Positions 1-5,330 of a stretch of DNA of 5,330 nucleotides are shown piece after piece (positions within the stretch are counted from its first letter, which is position 1; each line of letters starts with the position of its first letter). The stretch is from Candidatus Poseidoniales archaeon (GTDB lineage Archaea; Thermoplasmatota; Poseidoniia; Poseidoniales; Poseidoniaceae): NCBI GenBank assembly GCA_009887135.1, contig QXYA01000090.1:1-5330 (forward strand), written 5' to 3'. A model generated the notes under the pieces. That model was not told the DNA's origin. It saw only the letters and a list, made by a program, of their open reading frames with translations, and did not search any database. Made by a program: the position numbers and the translations under genes.

Positions 1-1227
1 ACCTTCCGCTTCTGCAACTTTACAACGAGCAAGCTGATCATCCATTCCCGTACTTATATTCGGATAAAAAAGAGTAGGAATCCCAAAGGTACGCATTTCA
101 TGAAACGAGTTGTATCCCCCTGCCTGAATGCTTGCATCAAAGGCATTGAAGTATATCGAATTTGGATAATCGCGTAGAAGTCGAATTCGTGGATGCGTGA
201 ATGAAATGCGATTACCAAGCATGCTCTCTCCAAGAACGATTTGGATTGATTCCTGTGAAAGAAGGGCATCCAACGTCATACGAATCTCGGAATCAATGTC
301 ATTGATTCGGCCCGCCCCGAGTTGAACATAAATCACTTTTTTCCCAGCCTCAATATTAAGACTCGCAAGCGCGTTCTCTCTAGAAAGAAGACTACTCTTG
401 TCCATTAGTAACATGGGAGGGATTGAGATGGTTTCTATCTGATGATTGACAGTATCCCCCTCAGATGAGTTGATACCATCCCCAGGGCGTACAATCAGTG
501 AAAAATGTTCAATGCTATCAACAGGAATATTAGCACCCTTTTTGAACATTCCGCGTCGCAACCAAACTTTTTCCATTAAAGGTTGAGAACGAATGCTGTT
601 CAGCATACCTCGGTATGGATAGGCACCATCAAAAATGAACATTTTTGGTCGATGTTGATTGAATATCAAGGACAAATACTCCTCAACAAGAGCATTCCAC
701 TGTGCTGATGACATGTCACGGTATTTTTTCCGACCAGCTAGATGATAGGTTGGAAAACCATCGTTGTAAAGGATATGGAGCGTCGGCATTGTTGTGAAAA
801 AGACTATTTCTGTGTTTGGTGAGTGTTTTTGGAGGCGTTTTGCAAGAGCATACATTCTCGTAAAATGTCCAAATCCAACGCCATTGGTCGGAAAAAGCAC
901 AATACAATCGTTTCTAGGTTGTTGGACAAGACCTTCATCTGGACTATCGGGGAATGGTACATTGTGCCTACCTAATCGTTCGTTTCCAATCTTCCAAAAC
1001 AGATTCAGCATGGTGATCGGGAGCAAGAGTAACATCCAGGGCCGTTTTACTGATCGGGTTAGAAGGACTCCCAGTCGAAATGAGACTGAATTCCTAATTC
1101 TTCGATTTTCCCTCTTGTGAAACTGGTCGCGAAGTTGTAATTTCCTTTCACGCATCTCTGGTTTGGACACAGTTTCGTTTCCACCTTCATGGACTTGAAG
1201 AGGTAAATCGAACTCATCCTCATCCAT
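1..1227 (-). CDS. MurG/GT28-like GT-B glycosyltransferase, 3' end cut by window edge
   Basis: The frame is open for 409 codons from an ATG at 1227 to the window edge, so the C-terminus is missing. An in-frame TAG lies shortly upstream, this is the first ATG after it, and AGGGGA sits 6 nt before it, so the start is well supported. Residues 1-45 are charged (MDEDE, then Lys/Arg-rich). Residues 48-77 (VSFRLGVLLTRSVKRPW, then a Leu-rich run) look like a basic and hydrophobic membrane-association segment. The GT-B fold begins near 108. GVGFGHFTR (116-124) resembles the GxGHxxR donor-side loop of GT28-like enzymes. VQLGAG (301-306) opens the C-terminal Rossmann domain. SIQAGGYNSFHEMRTFGIP (366-384), followed by DDQ (396-398), matches the nucleotide-sugar binding signature of MurG relatives (GG-N-x-x-x-E, then DQ). 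By inference it transfers a sugar from a nucleotide donor to a lipid-linked or surface glycan at the inner membrane face. Donor and acceptor are unknown. It lies 90 bp downstream of the PP-loop gene on the same strand and may be co-transcribed with it. Confidence 0.85.
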   Translation of the reverse strand, partial: MDEDEFDLPLQVHEGGNETVSKPEMRERKLQLRDQFHKRENRRIRNSVSFRLGVLLTRSVKRPWMLLLLPITMLNLFWKIGNERLGRHNVPFPDSPDEGLVQQPRNDCIVLFPTNGVGFGHFTRMYALAKRLQKHSPNTEIVFFTTMPTLHILYNDGFPTYHLAGRKKYRDMSSAQWNALVEEYLSLIFNQHRPKMFIFDGAYPYRGMLNSIRSQPLMEKVWLRRGMFKKGANIPVDSIEHFSLIVRPGDGINSSEGDTVNHQIETISIPPMLLMDKSSLLSRENALASLNIEAGKKVIYVQLGAGRINDIDSEIRMTLDALLSQESIQIVLGESMLGNRISFTHPRIRLLRDYPNSIYFNAFDASIQAGGYNSFHEMRTFGIPTLFYPNISTGMDDQLARCKVAEAEG

Positions 1228-1298
1228 TACGATTCCCCTTCTTGCCTATGGTTTGGTGCAGTGGTTATGGAAGTGTTGCCATTTATCTTGAAAATACC

Positions 1299-1314
1299 AC
1301 GATTCAACAATCGT
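1299..1314 (-). terminator. Small hairpin just after the PP-loop gene, possible weak terminator
   Basis: Read on the minus strand, ACGATT-GTTG-AATCGT forms a perfect 6 bp stem with a 4 nt loop. It begins 3 nt after the TGA of the PP-loop gene and is followed by GGTATTTTC. The stem is short and AT-rich, and the T-run is interrupted. It could be a weak terminator, an mRNA-end stabiliser or chance. The rest of the 90 bp gap holds only the ribosome-binding site of the downstream glycosyltransferase gene and no convincing promoter. Confidence 0.3.
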
Positions 1315-1317
1315 TCT

Positions 1318-2712
1318 TCACTCGTCAAAGTGATTTATTTTTTCAAGATAATGAGGGAATTCCATATCCTTGAGAAACTCACTAATGGAATTGCGTATGC
1401 TAGTACGCCATCGATCGGGAAGTAGGTTGTAGGCAGGAGGATAAACTTGGGTCCACCATGATAGATCCGAGGTAAAAAGATGAGATAAGTCTGGGACTTG
1501 ACCTTCCTGATTCATTATGTGCAAAGCCCAAAGGGCATGGGTAGCAGTTGGCATTGGTCGCTTGTTGAGGAAGGTCTGAATCTCGGAAGATGTGATGTCA
1601 AAGGGGCGCCCGAGTGGGCCGTTTTTGTGGAAGCACTTCCAACACCTTCCGCAACCATTGATTCCGTCTCCCCTCATACAAGAATTCAGATGCTCGAGCC
1701 ATGAGGATTGTTTTACAATCATAAGAGCACCTGCCTCGGATATTGACGCAATTGGAAAGAGCAAATCAAGCCCTGCTTGGGCAAAACGCTTGGTCCAGTA
1801 AGTGTAATACTGCGTTTCTTCGAATTTTCGAAACTTCCGCCCTTTCCAGAGATAGGTGTTGTCAATGGGCATGCCAAATCCAATCGCTCCTAAATCGAAA
1901 TGGTCCGCCAAGAGAAGAAGGTGCGAAGCACATGCAAAATCGGTGGAAAACCCAACCGGTTTTCCATGGTTCGTTCGAATGAGTTCGTGATTTGAAGAAA
2001 TTGAGAGTACTTCTCGCTCACCTGTTGAATTGAGATGGTTGATGAGGCGCTCTGCATTGCGGTGATCCAACATCGAATTAAACGAACGGCGATGGTAGCC
2101 TAACAGTGTGGAGTCGTCCATGACTGCGGCCGCAGCGGTCGAATCCGTTCCTGCGGAAAACGAGAGACTTGCTCGCTCCCCCTGTGTGCGCCCCTTTGGC
2201 AATGGACCCTTTGAACTTGAAATCCAAGGTGAAAGCAAAACCTCAGCAGTTAAGCACAACAACGCAGGGTGGGTTGATTGTAATTCATAATCAGAAGGCA
2301 TGTCCCAGAAAACATACCCTTCTGGATAACGGAACCAAACGCGACTTCCCTCTTGGGAATAATTTGCGTCCATGTGCTCTGCAGACCATTGGATTGGGAC
2401 CTTCGGCTTTGGTTGCTCATCGCGCAAACGTTGTAATTTCTCTTCCTTCATCATGGTTAATTTTTTTGCCCCACCGGTGACCTTCAGCCGATCAATCGCT
2501 TGTTCACGGTATGAGTGAGACAGTTCATCATGCCAGTCTTCAGTGCTATCAACCAATTCTTGAAAGCGCCCTTCATTCCAATACGAGCGCACAATGACTG
2601 AGCGAGCAAGTGTCTGTTCGCTTGGTCGCAACAACAAGTGTGAGGCATGGGTGCGAGCGGCGTCCCACCGACCTGCGTTGTAGGCGCGCCGCATCAAAAC
2701 CCGCCTGAGCAT
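1318..2712 (-). CDS. QueC-like PP-loop ATPase with N-terminal TPR-like extension
   Basis: Complete gene, 464 residues. Residues 7-60 resemble a TPR-type helical pair (AYNAGRWDAAR, then SYWNEGRF). A charged linker and a Trp/Tyr-rich segment follow. SFSAGTDS (184-191) is a variant of the SGGxDS PP-loop that binds ATP in adenylating ligases. STDFACASHLLLLADHFDLG (256-275) occupies the place of the conserved QueC helix after its RN motif. C345-x8-C354-x2-C357-x2-C360 reproduces the zinc-ligand spacing known from QueC. QueC itself is about 220-230 residues and converts 7-carboxy-7-deazaguanine to preQ0 using ATP and ammonia. This protein is twice that length, has no queuosine neighbours and sits among glycan genes, so I infer a different substrate. 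An in-frame TGA lies 18 nt before the ATG at 2712, and no strong ribosome-binding site precedes that ATG. The ATG at 2694 (Met7) has AGGCGG just upstream and is a real alternative. The PP-loop assignment is firm. The reaction is unknown. Confidence 0.85.
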   Translation of the reverse strand: MLRRVLMRRAYNAGRWDAARTHASHLLLRPSEQTLARSVIVRSYWNEGRFQELVDSTEDWHDELSHSYREQAIDRLKVTGGAKKLTMMKEEKLQRLRDEQPKPKVPIQWSAEHMDANYSQEGSRVWFRYPEGYVFWDMPSDYELQSTHPALLCLTAEVLLSPWISSSKGPLPKGRTQGERASLSFSAGTDSTAAAAVMDDSTLLGYHRRSFNSMLDHRNAERLINHLNSTGEREVLSISSNHELIRTNHGKPVGFSTDFACASHLLLLADHFDLGAIGFGMPIDNTYLWKGRKFRKFEETQYYTYWTKRFAQAGLDLLFPIASISEAGALMIVKQSSWLEHLNSCMRGDGINGCGRCWKCFHKNGPLGRPFDITSSEIQTFLNKRPMPTATHALWALHIMNQEGQVPDLSHLFTSDLSWWTQVYPPAYNLLPDRWRTSIRNSISEFLKDMEFPHYLEKINHFDE

Positions 2713-2813
2713 GGTAGTTTGTTTCTGCCTTCAACCTATGAAGTTGCTTCAATCGAGCGCGTATAGCGATACAATAACCGAAGACTCATCAACAACCAAG
2801 GCGAGGACAGGGT
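2713..2813. promoter_or_regulatory. Divergent intergenic region, likely promoters for both transcription units
   Basis: This 101 bp spacer separates the starts of two oppositely transcribed genes, so it should carry the start signals for both. An AT-richer core at 2761-2777 (GTATAGCGATACAATAA) contains the short inverted repeat GTAT-AGCG-ATAC and could serve as a TATA or -10 type element in either direction. No clean bacterial -35/-10 pair with 16-18 bp spacing and no canonical archaeal TATA box is present. Alternating CTTCA/TGAAG/CTTCA blocks lie at 2729-2751. GAGG at 2803-2806, 7 nt before the ATG at 2814, is the ribosome-binding site of the epimerase gene. Promoter function is inferred from position. 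Confidence 0.4.
2729..2751. repeat. Alternating CTTCA / TGAAG / CTTCA inverted repeats
   Basis: CTTCA (2729-2733), TGAAG (2739-2743) and CTTCA (2747-2751) are three alternating half-sites. The middle block can pair with either neighbour, giving loops of 5 nt or 3 nt. The cluster lies 17-39 bp upstream of the PP-loop gene start, inside the divergent spacer. It could be an operator for a dimeric regulator, or a pair of mutually exclusive small hairpins in the minus-strand leader. With 5 bp arms, chance is also possible. Confidence 0.3.
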
Positions 2814-3773
2814 ATGCCAAGAGTTCTGATCACTGGAGGTGCTGGGTTCATTGGGAGCCACACTGCCAGACTTGCTCAGAAAAGGGGTTGGTCTGTTCAT
2901 GTTCTGGACAACCTGTCCACTGGCCAGGAAGCGACATTCCGCGCACTTGAGTCAGAGGGTATTGAAGTCACGCTCGGAGACGTGCGAGATACGAGCCTCA
3001 TCGACAAGGTTGTGTTGGGGTGTGATGCTGTGATTCACCTTGCCGCTCAAGTCTCAGTGGCTTATTCATTACTACAACCTAAAGAGAACCATGCAGTGAA
3101 TGTAGGAGGCACGAGCGCACTTATTGAAGCTGCAAAGAAGCACGGAATTTCGAGATTCATTACCGCTTCAAGCGCAGCTGTCTATGGTTCTGCAGATTCT
3201 TTTCCGTTGGACGAAGACAAGGCAGGTGACTTTCATTCTCCATACGCTAAATCTAAATGGATGAATGAAGAGCAAATCGTGTCCGCTCGCAAGCAAGGAA
3301 TGGAAGCGCTCGCTCTTCGATTGTTCAACGTCTATGGGCCTGGTCAACGGGCAGACGGCACCTATGCGGCAGTGATTCCAAAATTCATTGAACAAATCAC
3401 ACAAGAAGGCCAACCGATCATTCTTGGTGATGGATTGCAAACTCGAGATTTTATCCACGTTGATGATGTGGCGAATGCGCTCCTGATGTTTTCTACTATT
3501 GAGTGGCAAGAACAGTTCCATCATGTGTACAATATCGCTACTGAGACTGAATGTTCCCTATTGGAATTGGTTCAAACTATTCAAGAAATCTTCATCGCTC
3601 TTCAACCGGATTCACAAATCCACGAACCCTTACACAAACCCGCACGCTTGGGGGATATTCAGCGTTCTGTTGCAAGCATTCGACGCATTCAAAGCGACAC
3701 TCATTGGGCACCTAAGATTGCCTTTGAAAAGGGCTTAACAGAACAAATAATCGACCGACTCAAAACCGGGTGA
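2814..3773 (+). CDS. NAD-dependent nucleotide-sugar epimerase/dehydratase (extended SDR, GalE-like)
   Basis: Complete, 319 residues, the usual size for the family. ITGGAGFIGSH (6-16) is the NAD-binding glycine motif (TGxxGxxG). Asp32 in LDNLSTG is placed to hold the adenosine ribose and marks NAD rather than NADP preference. GDVRD (55-59) and HLAAQVS (75-81) are standard Rossmann elements. The catalytic triad is visible: Ser120 in SSAAVYG, with Tyr144 and Lys148 in YAKSK. LRLFNVYGPGQ (169-178), RDFIHVDDVA (211-220) and the C-terminal PARLGDIQRS (276-285) are typical of UDP-glucose 4-epimerase relatives. The likely role is cytosolic interconversion of a UDP-sugar, for example UDP-glucose to UDP-galactose or the N-acetyl or uronic acid equivalents. 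Sequence alone cannot separate 4-epimerase from related dehydratase or decarboxylase activities, so no symbol is given. The start has GAGG 7 nt upstream. It is the first gene of a two-gene operon with the overlapping glycosyltransferase gene. Confidence 0.92.
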   Translation: MPRVLITGGAGFIGSHTARLAQKRGWSVHVLDNLSTGQEATFRALESEGIEVTLGDVRDTSLIDKVVLGCDAVIHLAAQVSVAYSLLQPKENHAVNVGGTSALIEAAKKHGISRFITASSAAVYGSADSFPLDEDKAGDFHSPYAKSKWMNEEQIVSARKQGMEALALRLFNVYGPGQRADGTYAAVIPKFIEQITQEGQPIILGDGLQTRDFIHVDDVANALLMFSTIEWQEQFHHVYNIATETECSLLELVQTIQEIFIALQPDSQIHEPLHKPARLGDIQRSVASIRRIQSDTHWAPKIAFEKGLTEQIIDRLKTG

Positions 3774-3775
3774 TC
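3769..3775 (+). promoter_or_regulatory. Shine-Dalgarno GGTGATC spanning the epimerase stop codon
   Basis: GGTGATC is fully complementary to the conserved GATCACC near the 16S rRNA 3' end and lies 3 nt before the ATG at 3779. This register places the usual GGAGG-pairing position 8 nt from the ATG. The TGA stop of the epimerase (3771-3773) lies inside it. This favours ATG 3779 over the in-frame GTG at 3770, which itself overlaps the site, and suggests that the ribosome ending the epimerase reinitiates on the next gene. Confidence 0.6.
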
Positions 3776-3778
3776 GTT

Positions 3779-4873
3779 ATGAAAATACTCTGGTTCACGG
3801 CACGGTCCTTCTCGGATTTATGTTCCACCACACAGCAAGCGCTGATTCACGGTTTGTTAAATGAGGGGCTTGAGGTTCAATTGATCAACGGAGATGAGCA
3901 CGTCAACATTGAGAATGAAAGGTTTTCTCACACAACCCTCTCGAAATCATCTCGTAGAGGATTTCAATCCTCTTCTCTCTCTAAGAACATGATTCAATGG
4001 CTCGATACAACCGCATTGGACTCCTCAAAGACCATTGCTGTGGTGGAATGGCGGGTTGCTCGACGAATTGCGCCAATGCTGAACAGACTCGACATTTCGT
4101 GGGTTTTGATGGATCGAAGTCCTCCAGCCGATGCTGGTCTCTTTGGATGGTTACAATGGCGTTCGTGGCGGAAAGCATGGTCATTGGCCCTCAAACAAGA
4201 TGTTCTTGGGTTCGTTGTATCACCAGCGCACAAGCGGTTTGTAGATTTGAAAATTGGTCACAAAAAAACCTCTATTCTTCCAGCTGGTGTTGATGTGAAT
4301 TTGTTCAAACCGAGGAAAAAACTTGAGGTGCTTACCATGGTCTATCATGGACGATTGGATCGCCATAGGGGGATCATGTCCGCGGTTATGCTTGCGCACA
4401 AAGCCCGTCAAGAAGGTTTAGAAATCAATCTCAAATTAATTGGAGAGGGTGACGCCACCACCGATCTACAATCTATTGCTTCTGAAGTCGACTATATTGA
4501 GGTGAAAGACAAAATGGCACAAGCCAAAGTAGCACAGGAAATTGCTGCCTGTCACATTGGAGTATTACCCATGCCCAACCGAACAGCATGGGTTTTAGCC
4601 AGTCCGCTCAAACGGAGTGAATACCTTGCTTCCGGCTTATGCGTATTTGGTGTTGACCATGAGGGACATCGACTGGGCCAAGAGAAACCATGGTTTGTAC
4701 TCGCAACGCAGAAAGACTTCCATGAAGTTGGACTTGAATACCTTAAGAATTTCAGAATCCATGAAAAGGCCCAATCTCAAGAAGCACGGACTTTCGCTGA
4801 ACAGCATTGCGGTTGGGACGAAGCCATCACGAACCTAAAAGATGGAATTCACAGCACTATGGCAGACTCGTAA
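3779..4873 (+). CDS. GT4-like (GT-B) glycosyltransferase
   Basis: Complete, 364 residues from the ATG at 3779. A GTG at 3770 would add three residues, but it overlaps the ribosome-binding site. MKILWFTARSF opens the N-terminal Rossmann domain. PAGVDVNLF (168-176) is the inter-domain segment seen in almost all GT4 enzymes (P-x-G-V-D-x-x-x-F). HGRLDRHRG (190-198) is the phosphate-binding loop, with Arg192 present but Arg197 where the family usually has Lys. LKLIGEGD (219-226) is the next conserved strand. SPLKRSEYLASG (275-286) carries the donor-binding Glu281. The first Glu of the EX7E motif is absent (Leu273), as in subfamilies with a SPLK-x-x-E pattern. It probably transfers a hexose from a nucleotide donor, retaining the anomeric configuration, onto a lipid-linked glycan in the cytosol or at the membrane. 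It has no membrane segment. It is translationally coupled to the epimerase, which may make its donor. Its 3' end overlaps the convergent glycosyltransferase gene by 25 bp. Confidence 0.88.
   Translation: MKILWFTARSFSDLCSTTQQALIHGLLNEGLEVQLINGDEHVNIENERFSHTTLSKSSRRGFQSSSLSKNMIQWLDTTALDSSKTIAVVEWRVARRIAPMLNRLDISWVLMDRSPPADAGLFGWLQWRSWRKAWSLALKQDVLGFVVSPAHKRFVDLKIGHKKTSILPAGVDVNLFKPRKKLEVLTMVYHGRLDRHRGIMSAVMLAHKARQEGLEINLKLIGEGDATTDLQSIASEVDYIEVKDKMAQAKVAQEIAACHIGVLPMPNRTAWVLASPLKRSEYLASGLCVFGVDHEGHRLGQEKPWFVLATQKDFHEVGLEYLKNFRIHEKAQSQEARTFAEQHCGWDEAITNLKDGIHSTMADS
4849..4873. other. 25 bp tail-to-tail coding overlap of two glycosyltransferase genes
   Basis: The plus-strand glycosyltransferase ends with TAA at 4871-4873, and the minus-strand one ends with TGA at 4851-4849. 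The last eight codons of each therefore share DNA. Neither transcript can end before entering the other coding region, and no strong terminator is visible at the junction. A 6 bp stem with a 10 nt loop (ATGCTT at 4895-4900, AAGCAT at 4911-4916) follows the plus-strand stop, but it lacks a T-run. Confidence 0.9.
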
Positions 4874-5330
4874 ACTCGTTCCCATTCCTTGGATATGCTT
4901 TCAATACGGTAAGCATGACTTGATTCCAGCAAGGTGATCGCATTAGGCGGGGACTTCAACAATCCTGAAACCACCCTAGCCCAGTGCTCAATGTCGCCGT
5001 AGGCAGCGGCTTCAACGCCATTAGGAATATCGATCAAGCGATCACTGACACATACTGGAAGACCGCACGCTAACGCTTCTAAAACCACCATTGGTTGGCC
5101 TTCATACTCCGATGGCACAAGTAAGACAGTTGAATTCTGTAACAAAAGAAGCTTTTCATCCTCAGTAACCCACCCCGATGCCCGAATCCAATCCGACTCA
5201 GCTAGGTTTCGACCTGTCAAAGTAAGCGTTAATTCAGGAAACGCACTTCGTAAATGCTTGGATAATTCGATTGCAAAATCATGACCTTTGACAGTATCAT
5301 CTCGTCCCAAAAGAAGTAAACTGTGTTTCA
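4849..5330 (-). CDS. GT4 family glycosyltransferase, C-terminal domain (5' end outside window)
   Basis: The frame is open to the right edge: 159 complete codons are visible and the N-terminal domain lies outside the window. A TTG at 5310 could be read as a start, but the frame continues upstream of it through KHSLLLL into the edge. TTG 5310 falls within the first strand of the C-terminal domain, so it is internal. Numbering from the first complete codon, LLGRDDTVKG (6-15) is the phosphate-binding GRxxxxKG loop with Arg9 and Lys14. LTLTGRN is the next strand. The block SEYEGQPMVVLEALACGLP holds the complete EX7E motif and the GLP turn typical of GT4. It therefore looks like a catalytically intact retaining glycosyltransferase that uses a nucleotide-sugar donor, with acceptor unknown. 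It converges on the plus-strand glycosyltransferase gene and ends 25 bp inside it. Confidence 0.88.
   Translation of the reverse strand, partial: KHSLLLLGRDDTVKGHDFAIELSKHLRSAFPELTLTLTGRNLAESDWIRASGWVTEDEKLLLLQNSTVLLVPSEYEGQPMVVLEALACGLPVCVSDRLIDIPNGVEAAAYGDIEHWARVVSGLLKSPPNAITLLESSHAYRIESISKEWERVYESAIVL

Noticed and set aside
794..1120. 108-codon open frame on the plus strand
   Set aside because: It is antisense to the MurG-like gene, has no recognisable domain or ribosome-binding site, and the minus-strand frame carries clear family motifs.
2124..2135. 12 bp perfect palindrome CTGCGGCCGCAG
   Set aside because: It lies within the alanine run just after the PP-loop motif and is explained by GC-rich Ala codons in the gene. 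There is no sign of a regulatory role.
2169..2480. 103-codon open frame on the plus strand
   Set aside because: It is antisense to the PP-loop gene and its translation has no coherent protein character.
1318..2712. Reading the QueC-like protein as a CBASS or Qat defence component
   Set aside because: Those systems need a nucleotidyltransferase, ATPase or nuclease partners beside it. All visible neighbours are sugar enzymes, so only the fold is shared.
3168..3524. 118-codon open frame on the minus strand
   Set aside because: It lies entirely opposite the epimerase, whose frame holds the catalytic residues; it is a shadow frame.
4895..4916. Stem-loop ATGCTT / AAGCAT as a terminator for the plus-strand operon
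   Set aside because: A 6 bp stem with a 10 nt loop, no following T-run, and located inside the convergent coding region; chance or coding constraint is more likely.
4849..5310. A short complete gene starting at TTG 5310
   Set aside because: The same frame runs on to the window edge, and the TTG sits inside the first strand of the C-terminal GT4 domain, so this is the tail of a longer gene.

Overview
The window looks like part of a surface-polysaccharide or glycoconjugate biosynthesis locus from a prokaryote. It is fully coding apart from two short gaps, of 90 bp and 101 bp. Five protein genes are supported: three complete or nearly so, and two cut by the window edges. No RNA gene, insertion sequence, CRISPR array or long repeat is visible. 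The organism cannot be fixed from this sequence. The base composition is moderate, the gene packing is tight, and the ribosome-binding sites match the 16S 3' end that archaea and bacteria share. A marine archaeon (for example Poseidoniales) or a free-living bacterium would both fit; this is a guess based on overall style.

Left half, minus strand. Positions 2712 to 1318 encode a 464-residue protein with a PP-loop ATPase core and a four-cysteine site spaced as in QueC, the 7-cyano-7-deazaguanine synthase. It carries about 180 extra residues in front, including a TPR-like helical pair, and about 100 behind. After a 90 bp gap with a small hairpin comes a 5'-complete, 3'-truncated gene (1227 to 1). 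Its product is a GT-B glycosyltransferase resembling the MurG/GT28 group, preceded by a basic and hydrophobic membrane-association segment.

Right half, plus strand. A 101 bp divergent spacer separates the PP-loop gene from a two-gene operon. The first gene encodes an extended-SDR nucleotide-sugar epimerase/dehydratase (2814-3773). The second encodes a GT4-like glycosyltransferase (ATG at 3779). They are coupled: the epimerase stop codon lies inside the Shine-Dalgarno sequence of the glycosyltransferase gene. A further GT4-type glycosyltransferase gene enters from the right on the minus strand and ends by overlapping the plus-strand glycosyltransferase gene tail to tail by 25 bp.

Taken together, the epimerase probably supplies an activated sugar such as UDP-galactose or a related 4-epimer. 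The three glycosyltransferases probably add sugars to a lipid-linked or surface glycan. The PP-loop protein is the unexplained member. Its chemistry (ATP-dependent adenylylation, perhaps followed by amide, nitrile or thio transfer) could modify a sugar or another part of the glycan, but no substrate can be read from the sequence.
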